Origin: Opitutia bacterium
GTDB lineage: Bacteria; Verrucomicrobiota; Verrucomicrobiia; Opitutales; Coraliomargaritaceae
Assembly: GCA_029248665.1 (NCBI GenBank)
Contig: JAQWIW010000016.1
Location: 83,616 to 147,615 of the forward strand
Length of the DNA stretch: 64,000 bases
Direction: 5' to 3'
Of this stretch, positions 40,638 through 50,200 are shown one piece after another. The position numbers and the translations under genes were made by a program. Each line of letters opens with the position of its first letter. Position 1 is the first letter of the stretch. The notes under the pieces were generated by a model that was not told where the DNA came from, did no database searches, and worked only from the letters and a program-made list of their open reading frames with translations.

Positions 40638-43487
40638 TTAATCGTCAATTTCGACTTTGTAGAATTTCGATAGAGAATCTAAGTGATTTTCGGACCATGT
40701 ATTCAATGTCGTATTATCTCCTTGGATAGCTTCTTCCAGGACATCCCATTGATTCAAGCTGAGGTCACTCGTGGCTAATATTCGATACAGTTTTTCTGCA
40801 CTACCCAACCACTGTATTTGATTATCTGCTTGTTGATGATTGAAACCATAATGCCTAAATAGAGAATATGGATTATTTGGATTTGTCCCACTTCTGAATT
40901 CAATTAAATTGCTGAGACCATCATTATCAGCATCTGCATTTGGCAAACTATCTAAGTTGCTGAAATTACTTTGCTCCCATGCGTCCAGCATGCCATCGGA
41001 ATCGGTATCTTCTGGATTCACTAAATCGGAAAGTTTAGAAAGTGAAATATCATCGACGTAAAAATTCACTCCCGCATCCACTCCAGCGATATAGATAAAG
41101 TCCATGTAATCTTGGTAAACAAACTGGCCTGATAAATCGACCCAAGTTTGCCCCTCAACACCATCCTGGTATTCAGTAATTGAATTATAAACAACAGGAT
41201 CCGTAGATTCTTTTATGGTGAGAGCTAGATTGGCACTTGATGCATCTAAATAAACCTTTGATGAAAATTGATACGTCGACCCTACTTGCAAGGTATCCGT
41301 CGCACCAGAACCCGATAATATAAACCTTAATCCATGCCAAGATAAGGGAGTCCCTGCAGAATCTCGCTGAACTCTAAGTGAATTATTTCCTGCATACGCT
41401 TGGCTATTTGAACTAGCCAAATTCACCGCACCAAATGGAATTAGACCACTATCAATGCTTCCTGATTCAAAGCCTGAATTATCAATGAGACTTGGGCCTA
41501 ATTGAATACTGCCGACTGAAATCTGTATAGAGTCTTGGATTATATTATTCCCTTGTGCGATAATGGACAAAATATGGACTCCCTCTGATGCGTCATACCA
41601 ATTTGTTTGGAATGGTGGCACTGAATCTATTTTGTATAAATTTCCGTTTATATAAAATTCAACATTATTAATTCCGCTAATCGATCCACTGGGATAAGCT
41701 GCATTTATTTCAATAGCTTCATTCAGGAAAAAAGTTTCATTGTCATATGGTTTTATAATTTTGAATTCACCATCCCCTTCGGTTAAATCACCCTCTGAAT
41801 AAGATAAATAATACGGTTCTTGATCTGAATTAACTGTGATTGTTTTAGCGTAAGTAGTACCATCAATAATCACATCATAGTCTCCCGCAAATACGGCTAA
41901 TTCAACATTACCACTTTCGTCGGTTTCAACAAGTGAGTCTGTCCACCATTCGTCATAAACTAGCTCACGATAACGTGTCACTTGATCTGTCTCTATCCAA
42001 TTGGTAGGATCATCATCTGCAGTGGCGGCTTTGTCATTCTTATCATAGCCTTCGTATTGCCAAGGTGCTCGATAATCTCTCCAGTGACAACCTGACCAAA
42101 AACCCCACATAAGAACCCCTTCAACCGCAGGATGCTCAAAAGCAGCCCTGTATACATTTTCAAGTTGATTTGCTTTTGCAGATTCAGAACTACTTATTGA
42201 ACCGATATCTAGCTCAGTGATTTTAATAGGGACACCTAAATCATCTAAGATATTGAAACAATCTGTTAAGTGCTGTTTTGAGCGAGCGGTATTTCCAAAG
42301 TGACCTTGAACACCGATACCGTCGACAGGCACTCCATGATTATCCCTTAAATCAATCAATAAATTCTTAAAACTAGTCGCATTCCCAGTTCCAGATTGAG
42401 TGATGATATTATAATCATTATGATAAAGCTTTATATCAGGATTTGCATCAATTGCGGCTTGAGCAAATTCGGCTAAAATGGACTGGCCTGCTGGTGAATG
42501 TGAACCAACATTCCAACTGGTTTGCCCATCAAATTGTCGTCGATAATGATCGTAATTCCATAGCTCATTATTGAAATCCCATTCATCAATCTTTCCGGCA
42601 TAGTGACCAACAACCGTTTCAATACGGTTAATGATCGCAGCCTTAGCTTGTAGTTTTTCTGCTTCACTACCTTCCATAAGATCCTCAATCCATTGAGGGT
42701 CATGCATATTTTCTTCAGAGAGTGGGTTTTTTAATTGTTTCTTGCCCCATAGTAAAGCGTGTCCTCGCACGGAAATTCCGTTTGCAGTATGCCAATCATA
42801 CCATCGATCTGCTCGTGTAAAATCGACTCCATTAGTGCCCATGGAATACCATTTCATTGCATTACCTGCTACAGAATAATTAAAATTATCTAAGAACACC
42901 TGTCTGTATTCTTCGATCCATCCTAGCTGAGTACTGTTTGCTTCGAAGCCACTAATTCTCACAGGATATGGCTTAGTATCTGTAGGATTTAAATTACCTT
43001 CCTCAACGGTTTGAGATCCAAAAACAAAGGCGTGCTTTTTCATGGAAATCCGTACCTCTTTATTGGGCGTCCCTGTAGAAATGTAAACTTTACGCATACG
43101 GTGACTCAGATCATCGGTAAAATCGATTACCACAGATTCATTCTCGATCAAAGAATTCGTACTTGAATAAGCTTTGGCGGAAATTGTGAAACTACCAGGA
43201 ATTGGCAACCATGCTTCCCCATTACTATACATATAATATGGGCTGCCTGCATTAGTTGAAGAAACCTTTCGATCGTTTATAAAAAATTCTACATTAGCAA
43301 TCTGCCCACTATTGTTAGTGTATTTGATATTGAGTGCACGCTCCCCTATCGCATTTAAATCGATATCGGTTTGGTAATTATTAAGCGTATTAATTATTGA
43401 ATTTGTATCGGAATTAACCAAATCAATATTAGCCCAAAGCCCAGTTGATACAACTAATGATGTGATTATTAAATAAATATATTTCAT
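40638..43487 (-). CDS. Secreted modular GH10 endo-xylanase
   Basis: The 949-residue multidomain protein has a signal peptide (1-19), an Ig-like domain (~23-130) and a GH10 catalytic domain (~135-515). RGHALLWGKK, the acid/base Glu308 (WDFNNELW) and the nucleophile Glu425 (IKITELDIGS) are intact. A bacterial Ig-like domain (~575-665) follows. The last 283 residues (667-949) hold a carbohydrate-binding-like beta-sandwich (NSGFESGSIDSGLIPFG…), a calcium-binding DTDSDGMLDAWEQ / DADNDGLSN element and the S-x-L-N-Q-W…F-Y-K tail. This C-terminal unit is nearly duplicated in the sulfatase at 53813-56665. It is last in the GH52-symporter-GH10 operon. Confidence 0.92.
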   Translation of the reverse strand: MKYIYLIITSLVVSTGLWANIDLVNSDTNSIINTLNNYQTDIDLNAIGERALNIKYTNNSGQIANVEFFINDRKVSSTNAGSPYYMYSNGEAWLPIPGSFTISAKAYSSTNSLIENESVVIDFTDDLSHRMRKVYISTGTPNKEVRISMKKHAFVFGSQTVEEGNLNPTDTKPYPVRISGFEANSTQLGWIEEYRQVFLDNFNYSVAGNAMKWYSMGTNGVDFTRADRWYDWHTANGISVRGHALLWGKKQLKNPLSEENMHDPQWIEDLMEGSEAEKLQAKAAIINRIETVVGHYAGKIDEWDFNNELWNYDHYRRQFDGQTSWNVGSHSPAGQSILAEFAQAAIDANPDIKLYHNDYNIITQSGTGNATSFKNLLIDLRDNHGVPVDGIGVQGHFGNTARSKQHLTDCFNILDDLGVPIKITELDIGSISSSESAKANQLENVYRAAFEHPAVEGVLMWGFWSGCHWRDYRAPWQYEGYDKNDKAATADDDPTNWIETDQVTRYRELVYDEWWTDSLVETDESGNVELAVFAGDYDVIIDGTTYAKTITVNSDQEPYYLSYSEGDLTEGDGEFKIIKPYDNETFFLNEAIEINAAYPSGSISGINNVEFYINGNLYKIDSVPPFQTNWYDASEGVHILSIIAQGNNIIQDSIQISVGSIQLGPSLIDNSGFESGSIDSGLIPFGAVNLASSNSQAYAGNNSLRVQRDSAGTPLSWHGLRFILSGSGATDTLQVGSTYQFSSKVYLDASSANLALTIKESTDPVVYNSITEYQDGVEGQTWVDLSGQFVYQDYMDFIYIAGVDAGVNFYVDDISLSKLSDLVNPEDTDSDGMLDAWEQSNFSNLDSLPNADADNDGLSNLIEFRSGTNPNNPYSLFRHYGFNHQQADNQIQWLGSAEKLYRILATSDLSLNQWDVLEEAIQGDNTTLNTWSENHLDSLSKFYKVEIDD
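40641..41489 (-). repeat. Shared 283-residue C-terminal module, copy in GH10 xylanase
   Basis: It encodes residues 667-949 of the xylanase. It aligns without gaps to the last 283 residues of the sulfatase at 53813-56665, 208/283 identical by hand count, and the DNA is also similar. It marks recent domain shuffling or gene conversion within the locus. Confidence 0.9.
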
Positions 43488-43538
43488 ATTATTTAGGACT
43501 TTTTTGGGAGTATGATTTTTGAGAGTATTTCCAGGAAG

Positions 43539-44939
43539 TTATCCCTTATTATTTAGGTCAGATAATACTTGGTCATATTGCTTAACACCGAGTTTATAGT
43601 AAAATAAAGTCACTAAACACGCAAGGGAAAATAACCCTGGAATAATGTTATAGAGCCATTTAATACCACTAATTGCGGACTCACTTAATTCAGTATTTGC
43701 TTCATAACCGGTAAACGCAAGAACTTGAAGTGCAAAGAAACCAGCGAATGACATGGCTAGTTTTTGCATAAAGCTAAAGAAGGATAAAGGAATTCCTTCG
43801 GAACGAATCCCTGTTTTCCAATGACCATACTCAATCGTATCAGGCACCATTCCCCATTGGCAAATAGAGCAAAACATCATGCAAGAAGAGCCAATCATGG
43901 AAAGGCCAATGAATAAGGTATAGGCTTCAGAGGTTGGAACTGGAATAAAGTGACGAATAATATTAACCGCAAAAACAATAAGACTACCTATAATGAAGAC
44001 ATTTTTCTTCCCTAAACGAGCGGTTAAAATAGGGGTTAAAAACACACCGATAATATTGGCAGGTAACATCCATTGAAAGAAGATCGTCTGCAAAGACTCT
44101 ATACCTACGACATATTTAAAATAGTAAAACGACACTGCATTTTGAATAACCCAAATAGCCGTATTGAAAAACATAGAAGCAGAAAGAATCAAGAGTGCAT
44201 CATTCCCGAATACAATCTTAGGTAAGTCTTTTAATTCATATTTCTGAACTGGCTCATTCACACGTTCCTTAGTTGTAAGTGCAGTATAAAATAAAATTGC
44301 AGTTGAAATAATACCAAAGATTAAAGCGACATTAAACCAGCCTTCCGCTTCATCCTTAAATTGCGGGCCATTAAGTGTGAGTAATTCAATGCCAATAAAC
44401 TCAATAACAATAGGTTGGCTATTAACAAAAGGCGTTACATAGGACCCAACGATTGTAATCACAACAACGACAGCGAAGAACATTCGCATAGTTGAAATTT
44501 TCGCACGCTCTTGCTGATCTTGAGTGATTAAAGTACCAACTGCACTGTAAGACAAGCCCACGGCCGTGAATATCATCCCATGTAGGATGTAGGTAAAATA
44601 ACAATAAGCCACTCGCATAGAATCCGATATTTCTGGAACACTAAAACAAGCTAAGAGAATTAAATTGAGTGGAATAGCACCCCAGAAAATATAAGGCTTG
44701 TAGGTCCCCCACTTGTTCCGACTTCGATCAGCGAGATATCCCATTAATGGGTCATTGATAGCATCCCATGCTCTAGCGATAAGGAAAATAAAACTAGCAT
44801 GCCAAGGACTGATTCCAAAAACATCCGTATAGAAGTAAGCAAGGAAAAATCCGAGCAATTGAAAATTTAGATTGATTCCAAAGTCGCCAATACTGAAGTT
44901 GAAAATTTCAGTCTTTTTAAGAGGTTTTAGAGGTTTCAT
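43539..44939 (-). CDS. GPH-family sugar:cation symporter
   Basis: The 466-residue protein has about 12 hydrophobic helices. The glycoside-pentoside-hexuronide family signature is near the N-terminus: AWDAINDPLMGYLADRSRN, followed by a conserved Lys/Tyr region (WGTYKPYIFWGAIPLN). It most likely carries xylose, xylosides or xylo-oligosaccharides across the inner membrane with a cation. It lies between the GH52 beta-xylosidase (28 bp upstream) and the GH10 xylanase (51 bp downstream) on the same strand, matching known transporter plus xylosidase operons. Confidence 0.9.
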   Translation of the reverse strand: MKPLKPLKKTEIFNFSIGDFGINLNFQLLGFFLAYFYTDVFGISPWHASFIFLIARAWDAINDPLMGYLADRSRNKWGTYKPYIFWGAIPLNLILLACFSVPEISDSMRVAYCYFTYILHGMIFTAVGLSYSAVGTLITQDQQERAKISTMRMFFAVVVVITIVGSYVTPFVNSQPIVIEFIGIELLTLNGPQFKDEAEGWFNVALIFGIISTAILFYTALTTKERVNEPVQKYELKDLPKIVFGNDALLILSASMFFNTAIWVIQNAVSFYYFKYVVGIESLQTIFFQWMLPANIIGVFLTPILTARLGKKNVFIIGSLIVFAVNIIRHFIPVPTSEAYTLFIGLSMIGSSCMMFCSICQWGMVPDTIEYGHWKTGIRSEGIPLSFFSFMQKLAMSFAGFFALQVLAFTGYEANTELSESAISGIKWLYNIIPGLFSLACLVTLFYYKLGVKQYDQVLSDLNNKG

Positions 44940-44967
44940 ATTGATTTGTGAGGTACTTCTAAAACGG

Positions 44968-47109
44968 TCAAGCGGTTACGCCTTGCATTTGTTCTGGAGA
45001 AGCTTCTTTTTCTTTTGCCCAACGCATAGAATTTGCTTCGAGCCATAAAATATTTGTCACAATTCTTGGATAATAGAGACTGCCAATTGGTTTACCTGAA
45101 GCAAACTGATCTGAGCAAGCTTGGTCTTTTGAGCCATTCACTTCCCATTCTACGTGGGCACTATCTGCTTCAGCTTCGCCTCCATAATTCATTCCCAAGA
45201 TCTCATGGATGACAAATTGGTTTAAGCAGATTTTACTCATCCAAGAATTATCGGCACTACTTGATAATTTCCAGCCGCCATCTGCATAAATACATACTCC
45301 TGGTTTTAAAATATAATTCACGTGTTTCTTTAAGGCTGAGATGTATCCGCCAAATTCACCATCCACTTGCACACTTTCTTTTAATCCCATTTTATATGGA
45401 TAAATCAATGCTTCAACAGCAGGGATGATCGCACTTTCATTTTCGTTTTCCAGAACTGCTGGAATAAATCCTAAACTTTCATTGAAAGCATTTTCTAATG
45501 TATTCGCACATAATACGGCAGCCGCATGAGCTGAATTAGCTAATGCTTCATTCTTCAAAAGTTTAAACATACTTTCTAGTGCTAAGTATGAAGCCCAACA
45601 TTTACCGCCTAAGTAGACATTTTTACGAGCCTGACCAAGCGAATGGTCTAAAGAGTCATAAGTCGTAATTTCACCACCGCCGATGGTTCGAGAACTATCA
45701 TAGCCCATCAATCCATCTCTTTGCGCAGGGTTTGGATGGTCTCTATTTTGCAAACTCTCAAAACAGCGTTCGAGTAGACTCGCTTGCTGGTTCAAAAATT
45801 CCGTGTCTTGGGTATGAGTGACATAAAGTCCGGCACAAAGAATCCAATTTGTGAGCTCTTCATAGGTCATGTAAGAGAAACACTTTCGGTCGATTCCGGC
45901 ACACTCATAACAAGAGTATTGATTCGGACTGAAGTGATTCCCCACTCCCATGTCGTGAGTGAATGAAACACCTCCTTTGTGAAGTGTTTCAGGATCTTCG
46001 GGTGCGAATACTTCATCTTCGTAAGAATAATGAGAGACAAAATGTTCAAGCACATTTCGCACAGTCCAAGGGTTTAAATTTAATTCGAAGAAGGCCATGT
46101 CAATCGTCAGATCGAGCGTATTGATCATCAAATATTCACCTTCATTGACTAGCCATAAGGACTTACCATTTTCCACCAACCATTCGGTTGATCCGTAGTA
46201 ACTACGAGTGGCGTGTGCGATTAAAAATTGCTGATCATCACTTAAATTATAAGTACCTAATTCCTTATCGGATTGAATCGCACTATCTGCATAAGCATCA
46301 TAGTGCTCAAGAGCATAAGAAAAAACAGATTCAATTGAATTAAAGTATTGTGTGTACCAGTAGGCTGTTGAGCGATTAAAGGTGACATTACCTTCGATGA
46401 AATAACCTAAGGCAAAGCGTACGGTCTTCTCTGTCTTCGCAGGCACAGCAAACGATAGTCCGCCAATCGGACCTAATAGAAAATTAGGTGTCTTGTGAGT
46501 CCCCGCCAAGGCTTGTTCTATGCCAAAATCGATAAATTCAGAAACAGATGCATCGTCTGAAGCAAAGCCCATTTGATTTCGAGTAATCATTCCTTTTAAT
46601 CCACCTTCTCGAGAGGACAAAGGAGTCCAAGGTGTACTCCCCTGTATTGCGAAGAAGCCTTCCCAATTCTCATTACTATCATTGCGGATAGTTATTTCCA
46701 TGAAACTGGCAGGGCAAGATGCTTTCTTCAAAGCTGCCTTATCTGCAGTTGCTGGATCAGGGATAGGAAAAAATGGTGTTCTTATTTTGAAATCGATCCC
46801 AGGTGCGAGAAATTGATCTGTCGCCCATTGGTAATTTCTTTGGATTTCACCTTCCTTAAATTCAACTGTCTTAGCTTCTTTTTGAGAATCATCTTGGCTG
46901 AAACGCTCTGCGTCATTGACCAAATTTTCATAAAAAGGAAAGAGCTTAGTCAAACCAGATTCAGAGCGATAACCGACAAAGATAGATTGATCGGCAGGGC
47001 TTCCTTTTTCGAGGGCCATTCCTCCGTTAGCACCAAACATACCAAGGGTAAAAGATGCATGAGAACCCATCGGAGAATGATGTGCGTGAAAAGAATTAGT
47101 GGACCTCAT
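44968..47109 (-). CDS. GH52 beta-xylosidase, cytoplasmic
   Basis: The 713-residue protein matches the GH52 family along its length, beginning SFHAHHSPMGSHASFTLG. The nucleophile region is LVNEGEYLMINTLDLT (Glu323/325), corresponding to Glu335 of the Geobacillus enzyme. The acid/base region is ITTYDSLDHSLGQARKN (Asp485/488), corresponding to Asp495. There is no signal peptide, so it should hydrolyse imported xylo-oligosaccharides to xylose in the cytoplasm, feeding XylA and XylB. It is first in the operon with the GPH symporter and modular GH10. To my knowledge GH52 is a small family best known from Firmicutes. Confidence 0.92.
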   Translation of the reverse strand: MRSTNSFHAHHSPMGSHASFTLGMFGANGGMALEKGSPADQSIFVGYRSESGLTKLFPFYENLVNDAERFSQDDSQKEAKTVEFKEGEIQRNYQWATDQFLAPGIDFKIRTPFFPIPDPATADKAALKKASCPASFMEITIRNDSNENWEGFFAIQGSTPWTPLSSREGGLKGMITRNQMGFASDDASVSEFIDFGIEQALAGTHKTPNFLLGPIGGLSFAVPAKTEKTVRFALGYFIEGNVTFNRSTAYWYTQYFNSIESVFSYALEHYDAYADSAIQSDKELGTYNLSDDQQFLIAHATRSYYGSTEWLVENGKSLWLVNEGEYLMINTLDLTIDMAFFELNLNPWTVRNVLEHFVSHYSYEDEVFAPEDPETLHKGGVSFTHDMGVGNHFSPNQYSCYECAGIDRKCFSYMTYEELTNWILCAGLYVTHTQDTEFLNQQASLLERCFESLQNRDHPNPAQRDGLMGYDSSRTIGGGEITTYDSLDHSLGQARKNVYLGGKCWASYLALESMFKLLKNEALANSAHAAAVLCANTLENAFNESLGFIPAVLENENESAIIPAVEALIYPYKMGLKESVQVDGEFGGYISALKKHVNYILKPGVCIYADGGWKLSSSADNSWMSKICLNQFVIHEILGMNYGGEAEADSAHVEWEVNGSKDQACSDQFASGKPIGSLYYPRIVTNILWLEANSMRWAKEKEASPEQMQGVTA

Positions 47110-47170
47110 AAATACAAATTTGAATGGATATTTTTATAAAGAAATTAAATTGTCAGCAAGCTTAGAAATA

Positions 47171-47200
47171 AAAGGGGGCGGACATGAATCCGCCCTCTTT
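47171..47200. terminator. Terminator after the giant-protein gene
   Basis: AAAGGGGGCGGA (47171-47182) pairs with TCCGCCCTCTTT (47189-47200), 12 bp with one G-T, enclosing a 6-nt loop and flanked by T-tracts on both strands. It separates the giant gene from the GH52 operon, which therefore needs its own promoter in 47110-47170. Confidence 0.82.
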
Positions 47201-47225
47201 TTAAGTTTAAGATTAAGTTTAATAA

Positions 47226-50200
47226 TTATTGAACTGTGGGATCTTCGTCGTCTGAGTCTGTTCCATTACCTACACCATCATTATCCCAATCATATTGGTT
47301 TGCGCTGTCGGTTGGGAATTGATCTGCATCGTCATAGATTCCGTCTCCGTCGCTATCCGCAAGGCTTGTTGGTGCTTCTGGAACAGGTACTGCATTTTCA
47401 CTACTATCCTTGATCGTAATTGAATCAATCAAGACATAGTCACCAATGGATGTATTTTCATCACCCCATGCATCACCGCTTGGTGTTTTGTGAGTGATTT
47501 GAATATTATCAATTTTGGTGAATCCAGATCCTACGGTTAAATTATTCCAAGTGGATGAATCATTCTTCTTATAGCGACTGTACCAGTAACCTGTATCGGT
47601 ATCTACGACAATTTGTAGAGTAAGCCCTGCACTATCTGCTTGATCCGCATCGTTTAACTTAGAGCGAACATTTCCTGTAGATAAGACGACTGCATCGGCT
47701 GAATACCATGATTGCCCTTCAACCATAACATCGTCATCAGAAGTTACCCATAGATTGATCGCTGCCCCTTGTCGGTCGGTGGATGTTGCACCGTTCTTAA
47801 GAATCATACGCCAGCCTTTTTGAAATTGGCTAGTGTTGGAGGAATCCCATGAACGACTAAGGTCATAGCCTGAGATTACGGTTTCAAAGACAGCAATTCC
47901 TGAAGTGATATCACTGACAAGTACTTTTGTTCTAAACTTAGAGCCAGTATTTGCATCAGCCCAATTAGCAGAGACATTTGCACTTGTGTCTGGGTCGATA
48001 TAGCTTCCTGGATAACCCCAACCAAGCGCTCCGTTGATGACTTGTACATCATTATTCGCTCCAGTCCATGAGTCAACAAGTGTTCCAGCATCCGCACCAT
48101 CTGTAGTCGGCGCATAGCTGCCACTATCTAGTGTATCTCTAATTTGAGTACCATCTGCGTCGTTAAACTGATTGTTTACATAAACTCCTGTAGGCGTCAC
48201 TCCATTGAATGGATCATCTGGGTGGCTATCGGCAAAGTCGGGCTCGCCATCGCCATCGGCGTCTTGAGCAAGCACTAGGTCATTAGCTGCATTTTGTGTG
48301 ACTAATTCTATTGCGGCCCCGTCTGTATCATTGGCATCGAGCCTAAAGATAACACCTTTATTGGATAAACTATTGATATCGTACTGGCTATCATTGTCCC
48401 ATGAGCGACTTAGGTTATAATCAGCAATATCAACAATAAGGGTTACTGGCGTATTAGTAATAGGTGCCTCTAAGACATATTTACGATACGGGCTATCATT
48501 CACAGCTGTCCACTTATAGTGCTCTGTATAGCCGATGTTAAGATTTCCGCTTTGTAATCGAGGACCTCCAAAATTCCATGTGCCGGATACACTACCAGTA
48601 TTTGCGGCTTCACCTTGGAAGTTTGAACCTTGATTTTGTAAGAGCCAATATCCGTTCGGTGTTTCATCAAAGTTAAATGAAATCAAGCTATCTTGAGTGC
48701 TTGAATTGGTTAAGATAATAGAATTCACTTTTGCGTAATCACTCGCGGTACCACCAGCTGTAACGGTACCCCAAGATCCATATTCAGGATTTAATGCCCC
48801 AAAAACAAGGTTGGAAATTGATTGTAAGCCGGTACCGTCTGCCACAAGTGCCACCCATGTTGATCCGTTATCTGTTGAGTATGCAGATGTCCAAGAACCC
48901 TCTGCGTCCATTGAAGCCTCAATCTTCAACTGAATACTACCCGATTGACTGGAGGATGATTCAAGTGCAGATGAAACTTCTGTTCCACCTAAGACTGAAG
49001 TATCCCCGCCTGTAAATTTACCAGAAACAGCGATGCTGTTATTACTATCATCTGATGTATCTTGAGTAATTCTTAAATAATTGATCTTAATATAATCACC
49101 CACAAGCGGAGCATTCCCAGAATCTCTAACACCATTTTCATTGGTATCTGTATATGATTCACCTGGGATAGCAGTGAAGACCGCTTCACTATTTTTATTA
49201 AGGCTAGTGAAAGTCACATCCGCATCCATCCAGAGAACCACATTTCTTTCTGCATTTGCACTGGCTACAGTAATTGTATTTTCACCAAGTGCTAAAGCAA
49301 CTGGATCGGATTGAGCAAGGTTACCACCATTTGCATCACTGGTAATGATTCTATAGTTTGCACCACCCTCTGGGATATTGCTCACGTCAATTACGATATT
49401 TTGCTCACCGGTAGAGGATGCACCTGAAGCGGTCATAGTGAGTCGATAAAATTTAGCATCTGCATCGGATAACGTTGCGACGATTGGATTAGATGGATTA
49501 CTAACGGATGTCCAAGTTTGTAAATCTTCAGAGAATTCTAAATTGACATCGCTACCAGTCCAGGTGAATTCCATGGTACTTCCGTTTGAACCTACTCCTG
49601 CACTCATCGATGCATCTTGAGGAAGTTCGACAATCACTGGCTCTGCCACAGCATAGGCATAAGGATATGTAACATCTCCGCTATCAGAGAACAAATTACT
49701 ACTGGATGCCGATTGACTTGCCACACCTGCATTGAACATGCCGTCCTCATTTGCATCCACATATTCTTCAGGCGAACTACCATCCAATGTTTCATCACCC
49801 CAGAAATATAAGGTGTCGTCCGTAGTATCTTCTGCGGTGCCGTTGTCATTGATTGGAGTTTTTACACCGATTTGGATAGAGGCGATATCGGTTAATCCAG
49901 TTCCTGAAAGTTCCATATCTTTCCATATGTCAGAGCTGGTGCTTTTTGCATGGGTTGTCCATTGTCCAGTATCTGCATTCACCCTAATTTGAAGGTCAAT
50001 TTTTCCTTCACTTGAAAGGCCAAAAGCTTGCTGGAAACCACTACCTGAAGTTGTTCCAGCACCTGCCCAAGTGTTTGACTGAGCTTTTATTTGGTATCCG
50101 GTATTACCTACATGCGAATAAAAATTAAGAGCGGCACCCGAGTTATCTGATTTCCTAAGGATAATTTGCATACCTTTTCCAGAAACTAAATGATCAGCGT

